From Phoma sp. XZ068 (taxonomy: Eukaryota > Ascomycota > Dothideomycetes > Pleosporales > Didymellaceae), in contig RBKR01000020.1 in NCBI GenBank assembly GCA_004835665.1, positions 1,139,261 to 1,203,260 of the forward strand: DNA of 64,000 nt, written 5' to 3'. Positions within the stretch are counted from its first letter, which is position 1; the number at the start of each line of letters is the position of its first letter. Shown piece after piece: positions 1 through 9,517 of the stretch. The notes beneath the pieces are model-generated. The model worked only from the letters and a program-made list of their open reading frames with translations, had not been told where the DNA came from and did not search any database. The position numbers and the translations under genes were made by a program.

Positions 1-3000
1 ACCATGGGGCCTTGGAGCGAATAGTCTCACTGTATCTCTGCACCGCTGCCTGGCTAGTCTTGTCATTGAAGGCGAATGGGAGTCTGACGAGACGGGACTT
101 CACCTTCGCACAGAAGTCGTAGGAGCGAGCGTGGGTGGCAAGACGTGACAATATCTCATGGGGTTCAGTCTGAGATGCATACTTAACATGTATGCAGCGA
201 ACACCGGGAGTCAGCTCTTCTATACCAGCGATTGGTCGTTTCTGATGCTGCTCTATGAAAGAGATGATCTCGACGCTTTGGTGAATCTGGAAACCATCGT
301 CCTCGGACCCGAACTCCAAGAGCATGGCACGGTCACCGGATTGTCGGGCTGTGACCTTGGTTCCTCTCTGATCAAAATCACCTATTAACCCAGTGAAGAG
401 CGAGGTAGAACGTGGAATCTCTGCGGCGAGGATCCTTTCCAATGCATCTGGTGTTTCCAGGTCCTCTAGATGGTGCTCTACGTACTCCTCGAGCTTAAGA
501 GCTGTTTCAATATCGATGGGTTGCAGTCTGATGGTATCGCCAGGCCGAATTTGACCCAACTTCCAAAGTTCTGCTGAAGCTACGACACAAAAAACGACAA
601 AGCCGCCTAAGCTGGGACCGTCTACAGAAAGCACGATGGCCTCGTCGCCGGTGAAACTGATGCTGCCAACGGAGTAAGGCGTATCGTGTATATTGGAAGG
701 GTGCAGGCCTGCTGCTCCGCCATTTTGGCGAGCCCACGATGGATGTACGCCTCGGAGGCGGATTCCAAGGCGGTTACTATTGTAGTGCACATCCCATTCC
801 GCGTCGAATAGGGCTTGCAGGCCCTGGGGAGTGAACGTTTCGGGAGCGCCGTGTGGCCCGGGCACAACCCCGATTGTCCATATTGCTTTAGGCTGTGACG
901 GTATTGGGACCTTGGCGTTTGATGGGGGGATTTGGTTTCTTTGAACGGGGGTACTGTCCAGATCTAAGATGTCTCCTACTTCAAGACATCTTCCATGAAA
1001 TCCTCCAATTTTGGCCAGTTCAAATGTCGACTTACTTCCCATTATGTTCGGGACAATGATCCCGTGCGCAAATGAAATGTAGATTCGGTACCCGTTATGA
1101 AACGTACCGCATTCCAGGATCTGTCCAGCCTGAACACAAACAGCTTGATTCATTGAGATAGACACCCCGTCCACCTGCACGACGCATTCGGCTCCTGTCA
1201 CGGCAATGACAGTGTCACAATGAACCCTAATGGACGGACCCCTCATGATACATTCTAAGGCGGCAACACCTTCATCATTGCCCACAAGCTTGTTGGCCAG
1301 CCTGAACGACAAATTGTCCATAGGGCCAGAAGGGGGGACCCCGATGTCCCAAAGGCCCGTTCTTCCAGGGTAGTCCTGGACCGTCATGTTGCCTCCAGGA
1401 TTGAGGATCTCTATACAGGGTGAGATGAATTGAAATGTGTCTAGAGTTTTTGTGGTGTATGACCCAGTTTGGAAGTCATCTGAACTGACGATTTGACGCA
1501 GATAGTCCAGGTTGGTTTGAATTCCTTCGATCTTGCACTCTGCCAATCCGCGGGCCAGCTCACCCATTGCCTCGTTACGGTCTTTGCCAGTTGCAATGAT
1601 TTTTGCCAGCATCGGGTCATATGATACTGAAACTTCAGTACCCCCCTCGACCCATGAATCCACCCGAAGACCTTTTGGGAACTCCAATCGAGAAATTCGG
1701 CCAGAACAAGGCTTGAAAGATTGAAGTACATCCTCAGCGTACACCCTGGCCTCAATAGAGACTCCAGTGCAGGGTACTTCGCCTCCCTCATGTTGAATGA
1801 ACAGGTCTTCGCAGTCTTGCGCTGCTATTTTGATCATGCATTCGACCAAGTCAAGCCCTGTCACGCTCTCTGTGACGGGATGCTCCACCTGTAGCCGTGT
1901 GTTGACTTCGAGGAAGTAAAACTCATGTGTATCGACATCGTAAATGAACTCAACAGTACCAACGTTGCGATACTGAACTGCTGACACCATTCGAATTGCA
2001 GCCCCTCTCATTTGAGCGCGAACATCAGAGGGTACCATAAGTGCAGGTGACTCCTCAAGAACCTTTTGATGACGTCTTTGAAGAGAACAATCACGTTCTC
2101 CGGCGGCAATAGCTCGCCCGTTGCCATCTCCAAGGACTTGGACTTCGACATGCCGAGCGTTGCAAATAAATCGTTCGAGGAATACACCGTCATTAGCAAA
2201 GTTCGCGGCAGCAAGACGCTGTACACCATCGAAGGCATCTACAAGGCTTTGCATATCTTCACAGTGGCGCAGCCCAATGCCACCGCCTCCTGCCGTACTC
2301 TTGAGCATCAGAGGGAATCCAATGCGCTCTGCCTCCGCAATTGCATGTTCAAGAGAGAGAACAAGCTCCGGACTTCCTGGGACGGTTGGGACCCCAGCTT
2401 GCTGAGCAATGGCCCGAGAGCGGTGTTTTAACCCTAGGTCGGACATCTGCTTAGGTGTTGGTCCCACCCATGTAATGCCATTCTCTTCAACAAGCTTTGC
2501 GAAGTCGGAATTCTCGCTAAGGAAACCGTACCCAGGGATGATAGCGTTAACATTGGCAGCCTTCGCAAGGTCCAGAATTTTTCCGGAATTGAGATACGTC
2601 TCAGCTATGGTAGTTCCATCCAATCGCAGTGCGACATCTGCTTCGCGAACGTGAGGAGCTGCTGCATCTGCCTCAGCATATATTGCGACGGCCTTTAACC
2701 CCATTTTCTTGATTGTGCATAGGATTCGTAGCGCTATTTCCCCGCGATTTGCTATGAGAACGGTCGTGATATCCTTGCGGAGGGGTGGCTTGGTACAGCT
2801 GCTGGTGTAGGCTCTCCAGCCACCAAATTGGGAAATGTCGAGAGCATTAGAAAGCGCGGAGTGTTCACACACAAATCCATGGACCCATGATTTGTCCTCA
2901 AGTTCAATCTGTCCAATTCCTAATGGGAAAGTAATAGTGCCCATGAAGTCGCCGAATTCGGCTTTGGGCATTTCCCAAACTTCAAGCTCAATCTGGCATC

Positions 3001-4630
3001 CACGTTCACTGGCTTCTGCTCGACGGAGGCCTGGTTTTGGAAGCCCAGTGCCTGGCAGAGCGCAAAGCCGGTAGGCTGGAGACGTCCTGGTGACCTGTTG
3101 AAGCACTGCCTCCCGGGCGATGAGGTGCCCGTTCAGGGGAAAACCACTTAGATGCGCGCCAACAACGGCAACAGACATAGTCTTAGCGTCAGAAGCAAAG
3201 GGACGTACGAGTTGATTGCGCTCGATGCGATCTGCTTCTATGCCACCCCTCGCACCGAGACGTTCCGCATCACCAGAAGTCCACTGACGTGCTAAGTCGA
3301 GCAGCTCGTACTCTCGCCACTTGTTCGATATAAGGGTAATGCCGAAAGGAAGGCCATCAGAGCGGAATCCAGCGGGGATGGCGAGAGCGCACCAATCTAG
3401 AAAATTGACGAAGTTGGTGTAGGTACCGAGCTTAGAATTCTCGCGTACTGGATCACCTGCCACTTCTTCAAGGGTAGGAAATGTAGGGCTCGTTGGCACA
3501 AGAAGGCCGTCAAATGGCTCGAACAATGTGAGAATCTCCCGCGTCAGATCCTGGCGCACATACTCAGCGCTGAAGGCGTCTGCGGCCGAGAAAGATTCTG
3601 CTTTCATAATGATACTCCTAACTGTCGGATCCATATCCGCGCCAGCACTTTGAATAAATTCAGAAATTGCAGCCCAACGCTCCGCTACCCAGGGACCTTC
3701 GTAAAGGAGACTTGCAAGAGCGAACAGCTTATTAAATGGCGTAGGAACTAGTCTCCAACCGAGACGAGCACATTTTAGGAGGGCGGTTCTGTAAGCAGAA
3801 GCTTGCTCATCTTGCCCGTACCATTCAGGATGTTGACAGATGGCCAGAGTTGGGGTTGCGTTTGCAATGCCACGGCGTAGGCCCTGGCCTAGACCGTTGG
3901 GCAGCAAAAGCGATCGGGTTCTCGAGTATGCGTCCTCATTGTCGAAGCCCTCAGCAGCGCGCAAGACTAACTCAGCATCGTCGGCTGTGAGAGCGAAAAT
4001 GGAGACACAATCCAGAGAGCGACAGGCAGGGAGGACACCATGGGTACTGATGGCCCCGCGAGTTGGCTTCAGCCCATAAATGTTGTTCAGCCCAGCAGGT
4101 ACACGCCCAGATCCAGCAGTATCAGTGCCCAGGCTGAAGGGCACAGCTCCTCGAGCGACACTGACGGCACTTCCTGAGCTCGAACCGCCGCTTACAAAGT
4201 CTGGATTGAACGAATTCGGTACCGGTCCATAAGGAGAGCGAGTGCCAACTAGACCGGTTGCGAACTGGTCCATATTCGTTTTGCCGATTATGATGGCGCC
4301 GGCAGCCTTCAGTCTCTGGACCACGAGAGCATCCTGGTCGGCTACCGTGCGACCAAAGGCAGGACATGCAGCGGTCGTGCGAAACGTCTTTGCATCGATA
4401 TTATCCTTGACCGCGAATGGAACTCCATACAACGGAAGATCCTCGGAACCGAGATGAGCCCACTGCTCTTGAAGATGCTCATCGGTTGCGAGTGATATCC
4501 ACGTCCGTGTCTCAGCGTTAGAGACTCTCTCCGTGGCGACAAGGGCTTGTAGTCTGGCCAGCCCTCCGCCAGAAATTTGGGCAGCCTTCCATTCTGCAAT
4601 CGTTTGAGGTGTGTGAGCAGGATCCGCCAT
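1..4630 (-). CDS. Urea amidolyase (allophanate hydrolase + urea carboxylase), 3' part outside window
   Basis: ATP-dependent urea breakdown in the cytosol: urea carboxylase makes allophanate, which allophanate hydrolase splits to ammonia and CO2. The frame is open from the ATG at 4630-4628 to base 1 with no stop and no intron seen, so about 1,543 codons are visible and the gene runs off the left edge. Domains in order: amidase-type allophanate hydrolase (lysine in VPFAVKDNID, amidase signature GGSSSGS, about 4500-3900), its C-terminal domain, biotin carboxylase (ARHVEVQ and FLEVNTRLQVEHP, about 2760-1450), a KipA/AHS2-like domain (about 1430-420) and the start of a KipI/AHS1-like domain (ending RSKAPW at the edge). 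The biotinyl domain should lie outside. This order matches fungal DUR1,2-type enzymes. Its neighbour is a divergent Zn2Cys6 regulator. Confidence 0.93.
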   Translation of the reverse strand, partial: MADPAHTPQTIAEWKAAQISGGGLARLQALVATERVSNAETRTWISLATDEHLQEQWAHLGSEDLPLYGVPFAVKDNIDAKTFRTTAACPAFGRTVADQDALVVQRLKAAGAIIIGKTNMDQFATGLVGTRSPYGPVPNSFNPDFVSGGSSSGSAVSVARGAVPFSLGTDTAGSGRVPAGLNNIYGLKPTRGAISTHGVLPACRSLDCVSIFALTADDAELVLRAAEGFDNEDAYSRTRSLLLPNGLGQGLRRGIANATPTLAICQHPEWYGQDEQASAYRTALLKCARLGWRLVPTPFNKLFALASLLYEGPWVAERWAAISEFIQSAGADMDPTVRSIIMKAESFSAADAFSAEYVRQDLTREILTLFEPFDGLLVPTSPTFPTLEEVAGDPVRENSKLGTYTNFVNFLDWCALAIPAGFRSDGLPFGITLISNKWREYELLDLARQWTSGDAERLGARGGIEADRIERNQLVRPFASDAKTMSVAVVGAHLSGFPLNGHLIAREAVLQQVTRTSPAYRLCALPGTGLPKPGLRRAEASERGCQIELEVWEMPKAEFGDFMGTITFPLGIGQIELEDKSWVHGFVCEHSALSNALDISQFGGWRAYTSSCTKPPLRKDITTVLIANRGEIALRILCTIKKMGLKAVAIYAEADAAAPHVREADVALRLDGTTIAETYLNSGKILDLAKAANVNAIIPGYGFLSENSDFAKLVEENGITWVGPTPKQMSDLGLKHRSRAIAQQAGVPTVPGSPELVLSLEHAIAEAERIGFPLMLKSTAGGGGIGLRHCEDMQSLVDAFDGVQRLAAANFANDGVFLERFICNARHVEVQVLGDGNGRAIAAGERDCSLQRRHQKVLEESPALMVPSDVRAQMRGAAIRMVSAVQYRNVGTVEFIYDVDTHEFYFLEVNTRLQVEHPVTESVTGLDLVECMIKIAAQDCEDLFIQHEGGEVPCTGVSIEARVYAEDVLQSFKPCSGRISRLEFPKGLRVDSWVEGGTEVSVSYDPMLAKIIATGKDRNEAMGELARGLAECKIEGIQTNLDYLRQIVSSDDFQTGSYTTKTLDTFQFISPCIEILNPGGNMTVQDYPGRTGLWDIGVPPSGPMDNLSFRLANKLVGNDEGVAALECIMRGPSIRVHCDTVIAVTGAECVVQVDGVSISMNQAVCVQAGQILECGTFHNGYRIYISFAHGIIVPNIMGSKSTFELAKIGGFHGRCLEVGDILDLDSTPVQRNQIPPSNAKVPIPSQPKAIWTIGVVPGPHGAPETFTPQGLQALFDAEWDVHYNSNRLGIRLRGVHPSWARQNGGAAGLHPSNIHDTPYSVGSISFTGDEAIVLSVDGPSLGGFVVFCVVASAELWKLGQIRPGDTIRLQPIDIETALKLEEYVEHHLEDLETPDALERILAAEIPRSTSLFTGLIGDFDQRGTKVTARQSGDRAMLLEFGSEDDGFQIHQSVEIISFIEQHQKRPIAGIEELTPGVRCIHVKYASQTEPHEILSRLATHARSYDFCAKVKSRLVRLPFAFNDKTSQAAVQRYSETIRSKAPW

Positions 4631-5089
4631 GACTGAGGTCAGATATACAGTTCAGTATGCTTTCTAATCATTGACGAGGCGCAAGATATGGATGAGTTGA
4701 AATGAAGGCAGCACACTGCTGATTGTCCGTTGATCTCTTCGCCCTCTTATATGGTCGCTGGAGGATCGTTGCGTGCCAACCAGCCCTGTTGCTGCCAGCC
4801 ATTGTGCGCATATTTTTTTCGTGTGAAGGCTCAAGGCAAGTCAGAGAGCGCAACTACTAGAGATATTGAATCCGATCCGACGGCTGCGCCGCCGGCACCG
4901 GCGGCCGTCTTAGCTGCTATATTACGTGCAAATCATTGTATGTGCACAGCGGCCGGTGACGCGTGGGGTGGTGGGTCTCCTCGGCAAAACAGCCAACGAA
5001 CAGCGAAGCCGGCGGAAGTGAGGGCGTGCGTTCCTTATCGCGCAACCGCGACCCAATCTCGCACAGAAGTGGGCCGACAGCACCTCTTC
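4631..5089. promoter_or_regulatory. Shared upstream region of urea amidolyase and Zn2Cys6 regulator
   Basis: This 459-bp gap separates two divergent start codons. It contains GATA cores at 4642, 4685 and 4862. At 5036-5039, TATC gives a CGATAAG on the minus strand, which fits the HGATAR consensus of the nitrogen GATA factor AreA/NIT2. GATA control of urea catabolism is known in fungi; its use here is inferred. The regulator's frame is open upstream to 4730, so part of this stretch could be coding if an earlier ATG is used. Confidence 0.45.
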
Positions 5090-6937
5090 ATGTATTCAAG
5101 AGTTCGCTCCAAGGCAGCATGCGATACTTGTCGTCTCCGCAAAACACGATGCGTTAAGCAATGCGACCAAGACCGCTGCGTGCTCTGCTCGTTCCATGGT
5201 CTGACGTGCACTTTTCGACGCGGACCCCAGCGGAAAGAGCGACGTAGATTGTCCGCTCGCACCGACAACGAGGGCGAGGTTCACGAACAGCTTGCTGACG
5301 CACAAGATGCTGCTGGTCTACCAGCAGCTGCTCAATCGCCCTACTCGGCCCACACACCACAATCCAACGATGACAATTGTAACCATGTCAGTACCAGTCC
5401 TGCCGGAGCGTACCCAGAAATCCTCAGCGACACGCTTGGTCTTGATCCCGTGAACAATGCAGAATATATAGGATCAAGCGACCACCGCGATCCAATCCTC
5501 CTCGATCTGAGGCAGCCAGGTACTTCAGGCTCAAGCTTTGTACGACGCATGGATGACCGCACACTCTTCGTCGTACGTCCCGACGTTGTTGCCACTTATG
5601 GGAGCAAGCCGATTTCAGACGTTGACTCGGTCGAGGCGGCTGTACAACCCATGGGACCTAGATTGGTCGATCTATACTTTCAATTTGTTCACCCCAGTTT
5701 TCCCGTCCTTCACAAGGACGTCTTCATCGCGAAACACCAGATATCACACCGATATTTTGCTCCTTCTTTGCTCGCAGCAGTATATCTACTTGCTCTGGAA
5801 TGGATGATTCACGATAACCTGCTGGCAAGTTGGAATGCTAAACGGGCACCAGATGTTGCGCTTATCGAAAGAGTGGCAAACGCCTCGCTCCAAAAGGAAA
5901 TGCAGAGGCCTACGCTCAGTACACTTGAAGCTGGATTACTACTTTTACAGAGGAGCCGAGCCGACTCATCGGAGAGACCCTGTTCTTCACTCTGGAGACT
6001 TCACGCGCAACTGGTGGCCATGTCCTACGATTTGGGGCTTCACATTGACTGTAAATCCTGGTCGATCCCGGAGTGGGAAGTTGGGCTGCGCCGTCGATTG
6101 AGCTGGGCACTCTATGTGCAGGATCGGTGGACCGCTTTTGTTCATGGACGCCCCATATTAATCTCTCAAGACGATTGGGATCTTACCCCGTGTTCTTCCT
6201 CGGATTTCCCCGAGTACAGCAGAATCGAAGGCATTGGCATGGGGGCTGTAGCTGCACCAACAGGCTGGAGAGTATTTCTTCACCACATTGAGCTTTCCAA
6301 GATCCTGTATGATGTCAATCGAACATACTACATAGCTAGCGCCCAGCGGCGGCACGGTACATTGGACAGAATGGGCCCACGTGCGGCTGTAGACCTCGCG
6401 CAACCAATTCTAGTACGACTCTCGGAATGGAAGGCTGCGCTCCCAGAAGACCTAGCGTTCTCTACGCCCCATGGACGATCCGTGTGTGCAAGCGCCTCTC
6501 TTCACTTGGGCTATCATTCAGTTATCATAGCGCTTTACAGAGCTCTTGTCCGTGTTTTGACGCCACAGGCCCCGCAAACCTTACAAGCCGCTGTTCGTGG
6601 TGCTGCCAGACAAAAACTGGAAGCTGCCGTTCAACTATTGAATTCCATATCTCCAGAGCACACCGCGGCTTTCTGGGGCGGTGTAGCTCCTTACCAAATA
6701 GCCATGATAGGAGCCTTTGCGGGTTTGTTATGGGCAACGGCGGAGGATAGCGACGAGATGGCTTGGTGTGCGACGCGTTGGGACGATTTCAAGTGGGCAT
6801 TGCGAATACGTGGAAATGCTGCATCCTTTGCACGTGAAGCGCTACGCCTATTGGAATGCGAAACAGGTGGTCTTTTTGAGGTGTGGTCGGGAAAACAGGC
6901 ACGGGAGCTTGCAGGACTGACCGGAAGGCCTGAGTAG
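5090..6937 (+). CDS. Zn2Cys6 transcription factor with fungal-specific TF domain
   Basis: Predicted nuclear DNA-binding regulator of 615 aa. The Zn2Cys6 motif begins about residue 10 (CDTCRLRKTRC, then further cysteines in CDQDRCVLC and LTC), followed by a basic linker. A fungal-specific transcription factor domain starts near VDLYFQFVHPSFPVLH and includes the WALYVQDRW segment. The ATG at 5090 was chosen because it sits just before the zinc cluster; the frame stays open to 4730, so a longer N-terminus is possible. It is divergent from the urea amidolyase gene, and the overall look recalls the DAL81/TamA group that controls urea and GABA use in yeasts and moulds. That assignment is inferred from position and general similarity only. 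Confidence 0.85.
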   Translation: MYSRVRSKAACDTCRLRKTRCVKQCDQDRCVLCSFHGLTCTFRRGPQRKERRRLSARTDNEGEVHEQLADAQDAAGLPAAAQSPYSAHTPQSNDDNCNHVSTSPAGAYPEILSDTLGLDPVNNAEYIGSSDHRDPILLDLRQPGTSGSSFVRRMDDRTLFVVRPDVVATYGSKPISDVDSVEAAVQPMGPRLVDLYFQFVHPSFPVLHKDVFIAKHQISHRYFAPSLLAAVYLLALEWMIHDNLLASWNAKRAPDVALIERVANASLQKEMQRPTLSTLEAGLLLLQRSRADSSERPCSSLWRLHAQLVAMSYDLGLHIDCKSWSIPEWEVGLRRRLSWALYVQDRWTAFVHGRPILISQDDWDLTPCSSSDFPEYSRIEGIGMGAVAAPTGWRVFLHHIELSKILYDVNRTYYIASAQRRHGTLDRMGPRAAVDLAQPILVRLSEWKAALPEDLAFSTPHGRSVCASASLHLGYHSVIIALYRALVRVLTPQAPQTLQAAVRGAARQKLEAAVQLLNSISPEHTAAFWGGVAPYQIAMIGAFAGLLWATAEDSDEMAWCATRWDDFKWALRIRGNAASFAREALRLLECETGGLFEVWSGKQARELAGLTGRPE

Positions 6938-7785
6938 CCGAACTTATCCACACCGGGCGATTACACCCTTCAAGCAGCGCTTCAGCGCCCATGAGGTCAT
7001 AACTCGATTCCGGTCCTTCTGGCTTTTCTTGACTGATCCTAACGCGCTTCTCACCCTTGCTCTGTGGGTTCTCCGGTGCCATTGTCTTCATACTCTCAGA
7101 GTTGTACGCCCTCATGTTGGCATAGTAGGACATTGTAGCCTCTACCATCAATCCTCGCGTTTATTTCTTATCGGTATCAGCTCACTAGTAGATAGTTCTT
7201 CTCTTCCTGGTGGCGAACTGTGAGAACTTCTTTTGCAATGAGTGCCTTGGCAACAAAGCTGCACATTACAAAGCGTTCATATCTTGATTCCTCCAAGCCC
7301 CACCTGCTCTTCCCATAGGGCCTGATCATCTTCGCTTGACATCGATTGACCTACTACTAAGTTCGATTTTTACGGTCTTATTCTGTCATTCCTAAGCGCC
7401 CGAGACGTTGCGTTAATCTTGTATCCGGCAGTAGCGATTTTCAAAGCCGTTTCAATTTTGCTAGGGCCACTTGACTACCGAAGAGATGCAACTAGCCAAA
7501 GGATCAAGAGAAGCTTCGTAGACACTTAGGGACTAGGACTTTCTTCCACGGAATAGAAACTTCATCAGAGTGCCACCATAATTGTAGGTCAAGATTTGTT
7601 CCTCGTAATTGCTTAATGGGTAGCTAATCCCATCTACTATGCCTTCTAGTTCCTTCATTTTACGAATCTTCTCTTACCGGCAGTTCTGACAGCGATAACA
7701 AGACTAGATTTACTAAATATGAACTATCAGAACATCTGTATAAATCCCTTGCTGGTTGTTCTGTACAATAGTATAATACCCGCTT
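6938..7785. other. Intergenic, no gene seen
   Basis: Spacer between the 3' end of the Zn2Cys6 gene and the 3' end of the convergent esterase gene. Only short frames without family signatures are present, and no repeat or RNA gene was seen. It probably holds both transcription terminators. Confidence 0.5.
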
Positions 7786-9517
7786 TCATACGCAGTAGAA
7801 GGCACTCGACGTCAACTTAGCAGTGCTGTTATACATCTGCGTTTTCGGATATGGACAAAGTGGGCGACTTATAATCGGCGAGCTTCCTACACTTGTTGCG
7901 TTCAGAGTATCTGGGGCAACTCCCGTTTCCACCCACGCTCGCATGGCATCAAAGCTCGTATCGGGGTACGGCCCTGGACCGCCAAAACAGTGACCAAGGC
8001 CGGGTGCAAGGAAGGCACGATAGAATTGGTGGACATCTGGGTCAAGATCCATCACAGCATCGTAGTAATGTTCTGTCCCACGGGCGGGGATGATAGGGTC
8101 AGCCTGAGGAAGCGTTAGCACCAGCAAAGGGCAGCTGCAAAACAAGTGGGGGGAACAATCGACTTGCTAGACTTACCATTCCATGCCATGTTATCATTTT
8201 CCCGCCTCTTGCACGGAAAGCCGAAAGGTCAGGATCATTCGTTCCTATGATAGAGTCGTATCGTTGTGGTGACATTTTCGCTAGGTCGGTGAACTCTTTG
8301 AGTGTCAGTTTGCTGAGATCGGCCTGAGCATCTCGTTCAAGGAAGAGTTTGAGCCAGTACTCAGATATGTCAAAAGAGCCCGCAGTGCATGTGCTGTTTG
8401 CACGACACACAGTAGGAATCAGAGGAGGCTCTACCATTGATCCAGTTAGGGTTGCGCCCATATAGGGTCCGTACCAAATGGACGTGTTGTCAGAACCCTT
8501 CGCACCCGACCACTGCCGCACATTGTAATTAGCTTTCCATCAATTGTGCAATCGCGGAAGGATTAAACTTACAGTTGCTTGCACAATGGTTGCAGCAGCA
8601 GAAGAAATGTTTCGAGTAGTTCCCAAAGTCGTGCAATTGATCAGGGTACCAACAAGATTCATAGCATTGAAAGTACATGACGCAGGATCGCTGAGGATAC
8701 CGTCCTCAATCCCGTCATCAGCATCGCACGCTGCGAGGGCTGCGGAAGTGATTGCATCAATCTCGCAAGCTGGTGGGTATTCTCCAAGGGAATTCATGAC
8801 GAAGGTCGGCCAAAAATCTTGTATGACGAACTGGTTCCAGTTGATTGCTGGTGCTGAAGCGGCGATTCCATCGAACGCATCTGGATATCTTTGGGCAAGC
8901 ATAAGACCCTGGCGACCACCTTGAGAACACCCAGAGAAGTAGGAATACTGCGGAGCTTGTCCATAATAGCTGCTTGATATGCTTTTTGCGATAACGGCAG
9001 CGTCGTTGAGAGAGATAGACGCTAAGTTCTGTAGGAGGTAGAGGTTGGGGTTTCCAGGACTGAGAAGGCCCCATTTTTCAGGATAGAGATCAGATCCCAG
9101 GCCGGCATCGGTAGAAACGGTTGAGTATCCCTCGCCGACGGCCGCTTTCATCGCCTTTAACGACGGTAGGGTCAGGCCTGCCTGCCAGCCGCCACCGCCA
9201 ATGGCCTGGAGCCTACCATTCCATGATGTAGTGGGTAGGTATACCTGAACATTGACAGTGTCGTTCTGGCCTAGATGGGTATATGAGAGAGTGACATTGC
9301 AAAAGCTCGTCCCGGTCACATTAGCTGCACCATGGTTCGGGTACGCTCCAATGTTGATATATTCAGAAAAATTCGAAACTTGCGTGGCATCTAAGGACAG
9401 AAATTCTGCCCCAAAAAGTTTGGGAAATGGTAGGTTCTCAGGAGAGCAGACTGGCGTAAAACCTGTGTTGTTGTAAAGTGAGGGGATCATGACGAGTGCA
9501 ACAGGGGAGCTTAGCAT
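7786..9517 (-). CDS. Tannase / feruloyl esterase family hydrolase
   Basis: Serine esterase of the fungal tannase/feruloyl-esterase family, which cleaves galloyl or feruloyl esters of plant phenolics. Proposed exons are 9517-8573, 8512-8177 and 8103-7786, with introns of 60 and 73 nt bounded by GT-AG, giving 532 aa. The nucleophile elbow GCSQGG is present in FSGCSQGGRQG, the family segment AIGGGGWQAG lies upstream, and the catalytic region WHGMADPIIP, followed by a His in APGLGHCFGG, is restored only after splicing the second intron at its downstream CAG. An in-frame TGA at 9532-9530 fixes the start at 9517. The N-terminus MLSSPVALVMIP is only a weak candidate signal peptide, although family members are normally secreted. 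Confidence 0.88.

Noticed and set aside
6789..7151. 120-codon minus-strand frame overlapping the Zn2Cys6 gene end
   Set aside because: It has no recognisable domain, and half of it is antisense to coding sequence. A short real gene at 6950-7151 cannot be fully excluded.
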